From Trogon surrucura (taxonomy: Eukaryota; Chordata; Aves; Trogoniformes; Trogonidae), in NCBI GenBank assembly GCA_020746105.1, contig CM036621.1, positions 25,501,501 to 25,565,500 of the forward strand: a stretch of 64,000 bases of DNA, in the 5' to 3' direction. Of this stretch, positions 11,271-24,900 are shown piece by piece (the stretch's first letter is position 1; every line of letters starts with the position of its first letter). The position numbers and the translations under genes are program-made. Under the pieces are notes generated by a model. That model was given only the letters and a program-made list of their open reading frames with translations. It was not told where the DNA came from and did no database searches.

Positions 11271-14200
11271 CGACAGAAGCTTCCTTCAACTAGGACTTTG
11301 AAATTCAGTATTACTTGGCCTACTAAAACCGAAGCACAGAGGAAAAAGAATGATAGATCAGGTAATCTACACGAATTCACCTGTTCCTAACCCACAAAAG
11401 ATCCCACCACTTCCCCCAAAATCATCTAGGTTTGGCAAAGCAAAGGAAGTACGTTGAATTTTGATCCTGAGTTACATAGAAGTAAGTTTGTGGTCAGGCA
11501 AAGCTCACATGATCCCTGGTATGACAAGAAACCTGGATCCTGGACTGTTAGAGCCACAAAGGAGCACTACAATGAGCAGAGGCAGAGGCTGCTAATGAGT
11601 TAGAGTATGCCTCTCCAACAGTGTCCACGAGGTTCCTATGCCGTCCTTACTAAAACTTAAATCTGACTTCCCACAGGAAAATACAGATGTGTAAACAACC
11701 TCTGTCCCACCTCTGGAGTGAATTCAAGCTACTGCAGATGCTCTTAGTGCCATGAATCTGCAACTTGCACCATAGAGATGTAAAGAGTAAATCAAACCAA
11801 TTTTTATTTAAGCATTTGGATGATGACATATCTTGGTTCATGTAAGATTTTGCGGAGCCAGATATTTTGTCTTAACATCATAGATCTGTTATTTTTCCCC
11901 ATTTTTTTTCAACCTGAACAATCTACTGTCTGTACATTACACTCAGACTTAAGCACACATAGTAAAAAACTCATGTAAAAATACAAAGCATACTGCAGGT
12001 TGTTTTACACAATACATTGGCACCATATTAAAAAACTATGCATTCTTTTATAGATTAACATTTCTCTAGGTTTTAAATCCCACAGAAACGAAGTTCCACA
12101 TCTCTGCAAAATCAGCCATGAAGAATTCAGTGTAGTGAAGTCTGCCCTAGAGCTGACCTAGCAGATGTGGTTAATCTCTTAATTTCTGATAAAGAATATG
12201 ATGAATGCAAGATGTCTGAGATAACTTGTAAATATTTCATTTTCTTATCTTCACTGATGCTGACATGAACATTTATCAGCTGTTTGTCATTGATACTACA
12301 TATGTCTGTAACTAAGATGTAAAAGCTATATGTAAATATATAAATTACAGCCATAATTGGGATAGATAACATTTTGATGAGAGTCTTATTCACTCTTCTC
12401 ATCAATGTACATCATGTAAATTATATCTGTATAGAAAGTTAATCTGTTGTGCTTAAATTTTGATCTTACCTAAATGAATTTTGCAAATATCCCTGGATCC
12501 TGGCAAATTTAAGTCCTTCGTTACTTGATAGAAAAAAAAAAAAAAAAAAGCGCAGTATCTATTACTCATTTTCCAAAAACCAGGAAGGTTTGGATAATTA
12601 AGTTCATATACTTCTGTGATTAATTCTAAGGTATCAGGTGAGGCAGATAGTAGAGGATGTTTAAGCAAAAGAAGACACCTGAAGGGAAGAAAAAAAAATC
12701 CTATGAAAATTACGTCCGAACTCCTATTTTTGAAGAGGGAATACGAAATGCAGCCATATGGTTTAATAAAGGGGAAGAAGAGTAGCACAGCATAACATCT
12801 GGTAGAGATCAATAACCACCTCAGTTTTTGAAACGTACATGATTGCCACAGACATTTTTCCCGTCAGCCTTCAGGTGTCCCTTCCTACCATATCATTATT
12901 TGTAATACAGTATTTCAGGTGACAATATAGCACTCGCGGTAACTAGTGCCAGCTGATACTATGTTCCTGCACAGAGCTTACAAAAAAATCTTGAATGCTA
13001 TTATAGTTCTTTCTTGTATTATCTTTAGAGACTGAAATCAAGGGAAGTTTCATATCACTACAAAACCAGAAAAGGAAGCAAGAGCAGATACGCATGCAGA
13101 GTCACAATGAGGAGTATAAAATAAGACTCCCTTTAGTTCTTTGGGAAGTCCCAGCATTATTAGTGCCTGAGTAACCAGAGGAAAGGGAATTCTGCCTTCA
13201 CTGACTCACATCAGGACATTCCAGTGATTTATGTTTTTTTTCTTTTGCTCCCATTCTTAATCTAAACATAACAAAAACACTTAAACACAATTATTTCTGC
13301 ATCGATATAAATTTATTTCCTAATTACAATTTTCTAATTGCTGCATACCTTTTCCCATGTTGTCCCTTTCATTCAGCAACATTAAACTATACAAATGAGT
13401 AAGACTTAATCTCTCTCCACATTACAGAAACTGAGCAATGGAAACTAGACTTTCTTCAACTTTCAGATCACATATGAGGACTAAGGTAGAAAATTTAGAT
13501 GTTCCACACTGAAGTTTCATGGTCTTACACTATTTTTCTTATCTCCCCAATTGCAACATTAATAATAACACATAAAATTCCAGGAAAAAAAAGGTAAATT
13601 AATCAGAACATTCCACACACCAGGGCTGGAAGCTAGATTTTCTAGCACAAGTATTTTGAATAAAGTAAATAGAAACTACAGATACTTGGCACCTCTGCAA
13701 CTTGCATGCGGTAATAACAAAAGTTTGTAACAGAGCTAATACAGTCCAGATTTCTGGACTTTCTGTCATTTGCTACTAGGCTGGGGATAGTAAAATAGAG
13801 CTGGTATCATAACACTCATAGTTCTACAATATCTGGCTAAATGCATTCAGCTAGGATGTGAAAATCAGCAAAGGTGGCCTTAATTTCTGCCTCTGTGTTG
13901 AAACTATGTTGTATTGTTTTAAAATAAAAATAAGATATAAATTTGGTCCATGAGGTAATAACAGATTAATTTCTTAAAGATTCATAGAATTACTTCCTTG
14001 TTCATAATTTTTATTAAGATATTTTACAAGTGACAAACAGCTGTTCACCATAATGGCAAGAACCAGAATTGTAATAGTCCTCACAAATGTGTGAAACTTC
14101 TGAGTTCTCTGATATTTAAGGGAAAAATGTCAGCAAGAAAGTGCACCAATTTTCACCATGCTGACAAGATACTGAAAGCTATTTCCTATATCCTTCCAAT

Positions 14201-16359
14201 ATTTGCCCATTATGCCGTAGCTCCTGTTCACCTCATAGTAGAAGGGTTCTGGAAGCTCCTAAGAGTGTATATATGCTAGCATTTTAGCTTGGACCAAACC
14301 CGTGTTCTTACAATTTTAGTTTCTATCACAGAATAGTGTCAGAGCACACAAAGAAGATTTCTTTATGCTGAAAATGTGTAGGAAGATGTGCTCCAGGAAC
14401 ACACCTAATAGCTCACAATTGCTAATGAACCTTTATTCCCTGAGAGTCGACTAGATTTAGTCTGAAGTCTCCTTAGAGGTACAACGTGGACATGGGCTAC
14501 TTAGCACCAACTGCTTTAGTCAAAGAACTAGCACTACTTTTGAACTACTTGCTTAGATGCAGCTTTTATTTTCATGTTTGCAATTTTCTCTCAATTGATA
14601 GGCAAGTTTTTTTCTTATTCCGACACGCATCACTTAAAAATGAAGGCATTAGAATCTGATTCATTTGCCATTTATTGCAGATGTACACTATGCAACATTT
14701 CTAGCTTCAGTGAAGTTGTTCCAGACTTGCATAGGTATGAGAGAAGCATTAAACTTCTGAGTTCCCTGGCTACATTTAAAATTCAACTAATCCCTACAAT
14801 GCTTATCCAGTACCCTTGCTCTACTTTCTGTTGATGAATCTTCCATATGCCCTTATCTCTGAAGTGGATGATATAAAGATTCTTTGAAGAAAAGGGATTT
14901 GCATCTGATACAGTCCTTGCTTTCCTTACATAGATGCTACCAAATATATTGACACAGAATATAGAGCTGCTATGATGAGCCAGAGGGGAGGAAAGAGGAA
15001 AAAAAAAACCAGGGGGTGGGGTGGGGAAAGGCTTCAAAAACTTCTCTCATTAAAAAGCTTGTTAAGTTCATTTACAAATCATCTGAAACTGAAAAGAAAC
15101 AATCAACCACAGAAAATCAATTTCATCCCTTGATTTTCAGTGACTTCTATAAGTTCAATCAAAAAAAAAAAGAAACTTTTGTGGACAAATCACTTGCAAT
15201 GTGACAAGGAAAAAATATGCTAATAAATTACTAACAGAAAAGCTGTTATTTAAAGACAGAACCTCTTCTACCTCAGTATGTCTTTCAATACACGGCCTCA
15301 CTAAATGGTCTGTACTTTATGGACATACATGTGGGAGAATAAGTTTGCTTATTCTACAGCTCTGGCAGTGTAAATGAAAATATCATTTAGAATTAATTTG
15401 TAAAAGCTTTAGTGTTTATGACAACTGCAAGAAAGAATTCAGAATAATTTGCAAATGTTAGTTTCTGGATGGTCAGACAGAGAATGTACACTTTGTCTTT
15501 AAAATATTATGTCGACAGAAAGCAGAAACAAGTTCCTCCCTCCTGCTTAAGGAATACAGTAGTTTAAGTGGAATATACACTCATTTGCATTTATGTCTTG
15601 GAAAATATATCCTGTCAGTGTTCATAACCTTGTGACTTAGCAACAGGATTGGAGAAGGGGAAAAAAAAAACACAGGAAAAAGCTCCCCTACCCACATGTG
15701 ACAGATATTCCAAACAATACTGTTTATATTCACTTGTCTACATCCCATATTACATTTGTCTTTCTGAAGTTTAAAAAAAAAAGATGATTTATTTACAGAT
15801 TATAGTCAAACAATATAAAATATCCTAAACTGAATGACTATAGGACTATGTATTTATTGTATAAGGAAATTCCATATCCAAGAAGAATAATGCTTCTATC
15901 TAATGGTTTACTAGTGTGTGTGCTACTATTCTGCTCCTTTCACATTAATATGCTTTCACAAGCAGTCACAAACTAATGCTGCAGTGAAACTGTCCAGGAA
16001 AAACAGAAACACAATTTTTTTATTCCATTCATTAAAGTATTTGTATATTTTTCTTCATATTCTTTACATCACAGGAGTTGTGAGACAAATTGGGAGAACA
16101 AAGAGAATATATAAGCAGCAAAGTACTGTGAGGATCTATGCACACAGACTATTTAGATCAATTCAATTTTAAGGGCTCATTTTCCAAAATGGGATTCCCA
16201 TACATACACATAAAAATGAAATATTATGTAATATGTGCTAACCTAATACATGAGTATGAATATAACTATCACTGAAGAGAGATTTCACCAGTTTGACAGA
16301 GACTGAATCCTGGGCTTCAGTTCAAACAGTAAACATCTTCAATGCAAAAGGGTCTCTGG
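11271..16359. other. Intronic stretch, no gene seen
   Basis: AT-rich intron. An A18 homopolymer lies at 12532-12549. A donor-like CAG|GTAAGA on the minus strand sits just left of this stretch, at 11251-11255. No other coding, RNA or repeat feature was recognised. Confidence 0.55.
12532..12549. repeat. A18 homopolymer
   Basis: An uninterrupted run of 18 A on the plus strand, probably length-variable. No adjacent retroelement tail was recognised. Confidence 0.9.
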
Positions 16360-16421
16360 GTCCTTGGGACTAGATGATCTTAAGGTCCCTTCCAACCCAA
16401 ACCATTCTATAGTTCTATGAC
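16360..16421 (+). mobile_element. CR1 3'-end fragment
   Basis: It contains the CR1 3' terminal block (GGACTAGATGATCTTAAGG, then CCCTTCCAACCC and CATTCTATAG with a degenerate octamer tail). Only about 60 nt remain, so it is a severely 5'-truncated old copy. Confidence 0.8.
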
Positions 16422-19400
16422 TCTAGAAAGGAAATGTTTTCTTCATGACTAATAGCAGGATATTGTTTTTGTTTTGGCTAAATGGGCAGCAGTAAAACCT
16501 GAGAGCACTGCATTAACTCTGCCTCTCATAACAGAAACTGCTTTCATGCCTTTCATAAATAACCGGGGAAGAATAAGAAAACACAGAATTTTCATTGAAA
16601 TGAAGTACTCAATCACCACAATATTCATATCCAGTAGTATTCAATTTGAACTGTAACATGCTTGAGTTGAAATGTTAGAAATAAAATGGAAATGCCAAAG
16701 AGTTCAGGAAAAAAAAAAAACAACACACTGCTACAATTTAGTCTAAAAATTTGTACTATTTTAAGAAACTGAAAACAAGCTTATTAAATTCAGTTAAAAA
16801 AGAGGGGATTAAAATGTGATTTGCACATGCCTAGAGATATCCCTACAATTAGTTCTCTAAGTACATGCAAGACTTTATCACATCACATCATTATATACCT
16901 TTTTGATCAGAAGATACTTGCTAAAGCAAAACAGGACTTGCTCAAACCAAAGTAGGAACTGTTATATTAAGAAATACGATAAAATGATCACAATAGGCCC
17001 TTTGGCTTAAATTCCAAAACCAGTGGTATTTCACAATCTTATTTAGCCTTTTTCCCCAGTCTACAGACACAGCAATTACAAGAAAAAAGAAAAAAACAAC
17101 TATTTAAGAAATTCTTAACCTAAGAGATCACAGGATCTTCATACACATTTAAGGATGATATTAAAAAAATGCAAAATATGCTATAATTTTATATTAGATA
17201 AGCAATCAACAATAGTCATCAGGAGGAATTTAATTTTTAGTTTTATTTCTCATTTATAAAATTTTCAAAATCAGTAAACAATAAAATCCATTTCAGCTGA
17301 TGTTTCATCCAGTTAGATTTCACAGTTCAAAAAAATTCCCGAGTATCTTGTTGCAAATTAATTTTAATTAAGGCAAGCCAAAATAAGCCTCAAGTTACTT
17401 TCACTTTCTTTATTTTTTCCCTTTGACCATTTTTCTTAAATTTTACACCAAAGGCTTACAACACTTCAGATCTACAGTAAAAGTATAATGCTATGAAATT
17501 GTTATAGCGCTTTTTACAGAGTGACTCATAATCTGATACTCAGAGTAGGTGATTATTTATTTATCTACTCTTACAAGTGTATGCATCCTAATTATTTATT
17601 CCTCACTTGACTTTTATGATAATAAATTAATGTATGTCACTAAACAGAATTTTCAAATATAAAGTGAAAACAATTAAGATAAAATTAAGAGCTTTACAAG
17701 ATTTTTTTTTAGCATTAGTATTATTCAAAAAGATTAATGTGCATTGAATAACTGATTTTCTGTAAATAACAGTATACCTAATTCAGTACTGTCTTCTGTT
17801 TTTAAAAATCTAATCCACCTAGGTCTTCTTTTATTAGTATGACTGAATAGCAGAACTAGTTATCTGAGTTTAGTTTCAGTAAGTGGGCTTTTATTCAGAA
17901 TTAATACTCTTTAATAGTACAAATATAAACAAAATCAAAACATACTTCATACACTCAATATAATTTTCTTCGAATTACACTTTCTTGTAGGGGTAGAAAT
18001 TGAGTCATCTTTGTTGAAGAATATTAATCTTTTCCAACAGATATGGAGTATAATAAATAGAAATGTAAATAATTACATTTGAATAGAAAATTCCTTCGTT
18101 TTGTGAAAACACTACATTGAAAAGTGTAGCAAGAGCAACATATATGGCAGATGAAATATCTTTAAGGGCTGTTAGCAGATCCATATTATCTAATGAATCT
18201 AACAGCATCAGACTCTCTGGCAAGCTTCTGCAATTTTCTGAATTATAAAAATGAATTATTTTATGAATATTGTAAAGAAATCAGCTGGCATAGAACCCAC
18301 TATTTCTAATGCTTATCATGGTGCAGACCCTGTAAGAAAAAGTCTGCAGATCTACAGAGAAAACACCGCACTGGTATGGTTTTTATGTTCCACACAAGTG
18401 GCTGGTCCTCATTTTTGAGGCCAAATAATTCCCATCAGTACCAGATGAATAAATATGCCACAAGCTAACACCTTTGCTAAAGAACAGTCTCCACCTCACT
18501 CCACCTAATTGCACTAGATCTGGTAAGAGTAATAAAAACTTTATGAGTATTAAAGTGAGACAGATCTACCACAATGGAAAAAGTTGCCATTTTAATATGA
18601 ATCACATCTGTATTTTATGCTATCTCACCACAGCTCATACAGGCTACCCTGTCACATGTAGCTTACGCGGAATACAGCTGATCATTTGATCACTGTCCTT
18701 TACAGCACTCTTTCGGTGTGGATTTCAAGTGTCTCACAAATAAAAGGATAACAATATTGCAATGCTCCATTAGAGCTTTTCTTCTGTACACTCTAATCAG
18801 ATCTTACAATTCCCTTTGTCAAGCTGGTGTTCTGCCAGGTCTCAGAGGGTTTTTAAAAAAAGAGAGGGAAAAAAAAAAAAGAAGTGAAAGGTGAAATAGT
18901 CATGTTCATTAAATTCCACCAGCTATCTAAAAAAGGCTCAAAATATCAGCAAAGTACAGAGAAGGGCAAGGAAGCATGAAAGCATTCATGTTCACGTATA
19001 TGGGATTTCCTTTTTTTCCCCCCCCCCGAAGTGTTGTTGGATTCCAGCTCTGGTATTTAGTAAAGAGATAGCTCCCCCCACCCCCCCCCCCCGCCCCATT
19101 ACTTGAACATGGCACAGTTGGCCCTGTGACTCTGTCAGAAACGACATATGCGTCAACAGTGGAATGGGTGTCCTTGCTGCAAGGAATTCTATTTTTAAGC
19201 AGAAATGACTCATCAACTACTGGGGTGTCCCAAAAGCTATAATTTGTCAAGCTGTCAGGAGAAAAGGGGGGGGGGGAAGAAAAGAGGTCACATCTTTATT
19301 TGTCTCTGTAGCTTGAAAAGCAGGGGGTAAAACTGGTTGTACGTTCAACTCTGCTCTGAGAAGCAATTTTCTATGCAAGCTGTGTTTTGATAACAGCTAT

Positions 19401-20272
19401 ATGGATTCTGGTATTTTAAAACCTCATTTATCTCCTATTTTATCTTAGATAGGTTTATAAATTTGTCCAGTGGTTAGGAAAAAAAGCTGTTAATTCACTG
19501 TGCACAACTGATCTGTCTAGAGGGAAAGAAATCACAGGATGATGCTTTGTCAGATGCTTTGGGATGAAACAAACAAAAATAAAACTCAGAGATTCACTTG
19601 AAAAGAGAAAAAGAATAAAAACTAAAGAAATATTCTAACCTGTTTATCAATTACATACTGGGGTGTTTTAAAGTGCAATTTAATAATGCATTCTAACAGC
19701 ACTACTAGAAACACGTCAAGCAGTTTGAGTCTGTAAGAAGACAGAAGTGAAACTGAGCATGCCATGCATGTGATTTGTACAGTTTCATTACACAAACTGA
19801 CCTCCAAATTGTTGCACAGAGTAGGTGGTGAAAATAAACACAGGACAAATTTCCTGAGAACTTGTTCCAGTGAAATCTACCGGAATCTAAGCTGCAGCTG
19901 AATACCAGTCTACTTTCTTTTAATCCCTCTTTCTTAAATTCATATCCAAATCAATATCAAAAGAATTTTTATGTAAGTATAAACTTGTCAACAAACTTAT
20001 TTTATTGCTGATGAATAGGCAATAAATTATTATTCAGAGAGACAACCATAATTTGTAAAATTAAGCCACCAAGTAACAGTTTGCTCTTCAAATGCAGAAT
20101 AACATGTAGTGCTGTAACACAAATATTAAATATAATTTTCAGAATAAACATAAATTTACAAGACTAGCAAAACACGGGAATGAGAAACTGAGAAGATCTC
20201 CTGCAATCATTTTTTTCATCCATGGAAACACCACATGATTGTTCCCTGAAGCACATTCTTCTGACTAATTTC
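16422..20272. other. Intronic stretch, no gene seen
   Basis: AT-rich intron apart from the C/G homopolymer cluster at 19018-19276, listed separately. No open frame here shows a recognisable domain. Confidence 0.55.
19018..19276. repeat. Cluster of C and G homopolymer runs
   Basis: The plus strand has C10 at 19018-19027, a C6-A-C12-G-C4 tract at 19074-19097, and G11 at 19266-19276, all within about 260 bp of otherwise AT-rich DNA. The C tracts would give G-rich DNA able to form quadruplexes on the minus strand, and the G tract the same on the plus strand. These runs are also prone to sequencing and assembly errors. Confidence 0.85.
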
Positions 20273-20580
20273 AAGTGTCTGAGGAGCCAGGCTCTTCTCG
20301 GTGACAACCACTGATAGGACAAGGGGTAATGGGCTGAAACTGGAACATAAGAGGTTCCGCTTAAACTCGAGAAGAAACTTCTTCTCAGTGAGGGTGATGG
20401 AGCCCTGGAACAGGCTGCCCAGAGAGGCTGTGGAGTCTCCTTCTCTGGAGATATTCAAGACCTGCCTGGACACGTTCCTGTGTGGCATAGTCTAGGCATT
20501 CCTGCTCTGGCAGGGGGATTGGACTTGATCTTTCGAGGTCCCTTCCAATCCCTAACATTCTATGATTCTATGATTCTATG
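20273..20580 (+). mobile_element. Young CR1 3' fragment, same subfamily as the long copy
   Basis: About 300 nt covering the last 60 or so codons of ORF2 and the 3' UTR, ending in three perfect ATTCTATG octamers (20557-20580). The coding part (20301-20495) is still open and closely matches the end of ORF2 in the long copy. It is 5'-truncated near 20273, with small indels at the edge. Confidence 0.92.
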
Positions 20581-21351
20581 TCATATTACTATCTATGGAA
20601 GATAAGAAAAATACTAGCAGTAGACCTCAGTCCCTGCCTTGAATCAAAAAAAAAGAAATTAATAGACATGGATAGAAATTAAAAAAGGACATTGGTTCTG
20701 GGGTTTTGAGATAACAGAGATACTTTTATCACTCTGGTTTCACAGGCCTCACAGATCTGTGAGTTTGTGCAGAGGTATGAATTCAGTATGGTATCAAAGC
20801 CAATGCAAGATTTATGCAAGCAGGGCAGCCGAGGATAAACTACAGAATTTAAAACATATTTTAAAAATGTTTTTCTAGACATGCTCTCCTGCACACATGC
20901 TAGTGATACAGATTTTTGTCCATATCAAAATCAAGTTTCTGGATGTTCCGTGGAACTTGGAGAAGAAAAACTAATGGCAAAGTACTTCCAAAAACTATTA
21001 GCAAATTCCATGCAGCCCTTAAAAACAAGGATCTGATTCTTGAAATATGATACTCTCATTTTTCCAGCTAATATTCTGAGATACTGAAAATTTATCCTGT
21101 GTAAGAATTGGATCATGAAAAATGAGGACTTAGCTTCTTGAAGATCAAACTCTTAAGCCTGCTATGTTCAGAATAAACACTATTAATTAAAGTGATAGGT
21201 ATTTACATAGAGGCCTATCTGGCAACATTTCAATACAAATAAAGTCAATAAATACCACTGCATGTACAAAATTTGGTTATCCAAAATTACTGACTTATTT
21301 TTGGAATAAAAATGGTACAAGCTTGAATTTCAGCAATTCCTTAGCATTCAG
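20581..21351. other. Intronic stretch between two CR1 fragments
   Basis: AT-rich DNA with no recognisable feature. Confidence 0.55.
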
Positions 21352-21985
21352 CTGGTTGCAGCTGGAAAGCAACTTTGCAGAAAGGGACCTGAGGGTCCTG
21401 GTGTACATGGTGACTATAAAGGAGCAATGTGCCCTTGTAGTAAAACAGGTCAGCAGCATTCCAGTCTGCACTAGGAAATGTGTTTCCAGCATGGAGACAT
21501 AGATATACAGGAGGGAAACCAGTGAAGGGCAACAAAGATGATTAAGGGACTAGAGCCTGAGGAGGGCTAAGAGAGACTGTTTTGTCTGCAAAAGAGAAGG
21601 CTCAATCGGGGCTTATAAATAGGGGCTTATCAATGTGTATAAATACCTGATGGAACCTCCTTTAATATTAAAGAAAAGAGACCCAGACTCTTCTCAGTGA
21701 TACCCAATGAAAGAGCAAGAGTAATTACATTAGCTGAAATACATGGGATTCCAACTAAACAGAAGAAAAAAAATCCACATTTGACTGTGATCGTGATCTA
21801 ACACCAGCACAGGTTGCCCAGAGAGACTGTGGAATCTCCACCCTTAAGAGATATTCAAAATCCTACTGGACATGATCCTGAGCAACCTGCTCTAGGTGAC
21901 CCTGCTGGAAGCAGGAGGGTCAGCCTGAACAATCTCTTGAGGTCCCTTCAAATCTCAAAAATTCAGAGATTCTGCATCAAGAAAG
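21352..21985 (+). mobile_element. Old, diverged CR1 3' fragment
   Basis: It matches the C-terminal third of CR1 ORF2 and the 3' UTR at nucleotide level (AGAAAGGGACCTGAGGGTCC, the GATTAAGGGACT block, CAGGTTGCCCAGAGAGACTG, and GAGGTCCCTTCAAATC near the end). The frame is broken many times and the octamer tail is decayed. It belongs to an older subfamily than the copy at 20273. Confidence 0.85.
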
Positions 21986-24900
21986 CTGAAATAATATAAA
22001 CTGGTTATTAAAATACTGAAAACAAACCAAATAGATTATGATAATGGCTTGTTTCCAAAACTACATATACAAAACAGAAGTGATTTGTGTCACAAATTAA
22101 TTTATTGGTTTCTCATTTTTAGATGTTTTCAACAAATTTTGACCTTACTGAAATGTTTCACAAGGCCTAGCACTTCAGCAAGTTTATCCTATTGTAACTT
22201 ATGACATCATCAAAGTCAGGTATCCTAGTAAGAATTTCTGTATAATATCAAGGAGTAAAACGAGTAACCAAAAATTTCCCAAGAGCTTGATTTGCCCATT
22301 ATTATAGAAGGAAACTACTTCCTTTCTGCCATTTTATCCAAAACCCATTCACAGTATTCCTCATTTAATTAATTTGCAACAATTAATTTCGACCATTGAG
22401 CAAACACAATCTACTGGCACTGATCAATAGAAACTGCAGTGCATTGTTTTGTCTGGAGAACAGAGGATATTTCCATGTTGCTTACCCAGTGATTATGTAC
22501 AATAGTGAAAATCATTGTAATCCAATGTTGTTTCATCAGTATACAAACATATACAGATTAATTATCTTTATTTATGATTATTAACCTAGCTGAAGAATAC
22601 TAGAAAGTTTTATGAAGGAGTTTTACAGTCTTCCTCAACCTCTAGCGAAACTGGAAGAGTTATTCAGGTAGTGTTTTACAAATTTTATCTGCGTATAATC
22701 TGCTAAACTCAACATCTGTGAATATGTCAAAGTACAAATGCACTCATCGAGCTAAAAGACGGAGAGTACATAAAATATGCATCTAATTTCTACAGGTATG
22801 CCTCACTATATCCAACTTTTTAATAATTCAAGAAAGACAGCATGTATAATGACTGGTTGCTGTGTCTGAGGGAAGAGATGTCCCACATTGTGGATCCCCA
22901 CATTGTAGATGTTTCTCTTGCTTTTTGCCTTATAACGATCACATCACTGTTATTGTGGGATTTCGCTCATAATTAACACAATCTGTACCTAACGAAGGCC
23001 TTTCATCTTTCTGGTATTAGTTGCCCACAGTGGGCATGCCGTGCATTGCATACCCACCTGGCTGCAGCTGTAGCACCCTATTATGAAAGCAAGGAATCTG
23101 AGTTGTGGGTATTTTCCCATGCAACCTTGCAGAACAATGAAGAAAATCAATGGTCGTTGCCACAAATAAGGTTTTCTTCCGCAAATCACTTTGCAGTTAG
23201 GCCAACAATCGTGTACACTCAGTTATCTATTACAAACATGGTAAAGATAAAATTAGCCCCTACTTCTGACTAGAAGTCTTATTTAATTCCATACCAGTTT
23301 AAAAGGTACTGACAGGGTCTTTATAAACTATACTTATTGTCAATTGCCGAAAATCATCAGTAGGAACAGCTGAAGTTATATTTCTGTTATAATAGTAAAA
23401 AGCAAGTGACTTGAAAGTAATGACTCGACATTCATTTACATATTTAACCTAAATTTTCTTTACATCAGAAAATGACACCTATCATTCCATTTGACTATGG
23501 AGCAGTTAATAAAACTAGGAGTTGTTTTTAGGAAATAACTTTTTATTTTTCCCTCTTTTGTGGGGAAAACAAATCAAATTGGATCTACTTCAGCCTGGGA
23601 TTAAATTTATCAGCTCACAGATATAGGCAGGAATTGGTGAGGTACTGACAAAATTAAACAAACAAAAAAATCAACAAGGAGACTGGCTGCAAGGTACCAC
23701 AGGGAATTTGAACAGTCTGTATGAGACAGTCTGTATTATTTCCCAAGAATTCTCATTATGGGGGAATAATAATGTTTTAATCTACTTGCCAAGATACAGA
23801 TCATTGTAATTTTAACAATGTGGGCAATGGTAAATATCATCTAACAACATTTCTTTGAACCAGATCCCAGAATTTAAAGTCAGCTTCATGCATCATGAAA
23901 AAAATGTATATAAATTAACTCTAATGCGTTCTTAAAGAATGAAGGGCTGCTCCAGTGACCAGTCAGTGTGGGTTAAAGAGTGTAGTAAGACAAAGATGAG
24001 TTTTATAAACATAATTAAAATATTTTTGCATAAGTAAATTCCACTCTAAGTACAAAGGGTTTACACAAGCCTTAGTGTTCTTTAAGCCCTACTTACTTAA
24101 TTCCTCAAATACGAAGACTGAAATGCTATGTAAAATCTGTACATGCTTAAAATACTGGTAAACAATAAAATTTAAGAGCATAAGAGCCTGAAGTGCAAGG
24201 GGTGTCCTCAGCTAAACGACGCAGCCTAGCTCTAAAACTGTTTACTAGAGCAAGAAACAGCAGTCTTTTAAAAACTGCAAGACATAGAAATGTAGAAGAA
24301 AAATACATTGACAGCATGTTAAAAAAAAGAATAAGACTGTAACCTGAAGTTTACAGTAAAATTTATTAGAATATTTTGCAAATAGCAAAATCGAAGATTG
24401 AAACACTGAACATTCTCTAAGAACTGTATTTCTGATCATCATAAACACATTCTGATTTTTTTATACATCAGGCCACTGGGATTCACTTGAAATTCAGATA
24501 TAGCAGCATCAAACTGTTTGATCTACAATTGAAATTTCAATTGCTTTTTCCCCTAAGGGCCATAAAACTGAGAAAAAGACATCAAAATGTTATGCAGATT
24601 AGTCCACATGATGTGGAAATGCTGTCTGATTTGTACTGAAAGTATAAGATTGGTATCTAAAAATATTTTATTTCTGGTGTTTACAGAGATTTACTGAACT
24701 ACTCAGTTACAACTTAATACCTCAGACAGATCTGTAAAAGTGGTAACACAACCTAAGCAAATGAGAAGGATATGAATTCCCTTGTGCAGTGGCAGTCTGT
24801 ACCTGTATCTGTAACAGATTTAAATAAATAATCCTCACCAGGCTTGTAGTATTTCTATTCGAACATTTTTCTGCACTAAATCAAATGTCTTTCACAAGAC

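Noticed and set aside
6842..11288. CCTTCA near both ends of the long CR1 as a target duplication
   Set aside because: The copies do not abut the element edges and the hexamer is common. CR1 often lacks target duplications.
20557..20580. Tandem 8-bp repeats, possible CRISPR or satellite
   Set aside because: ATTCTATG units are the normal 3' tail of CR1 and occur at the end of each young copy.
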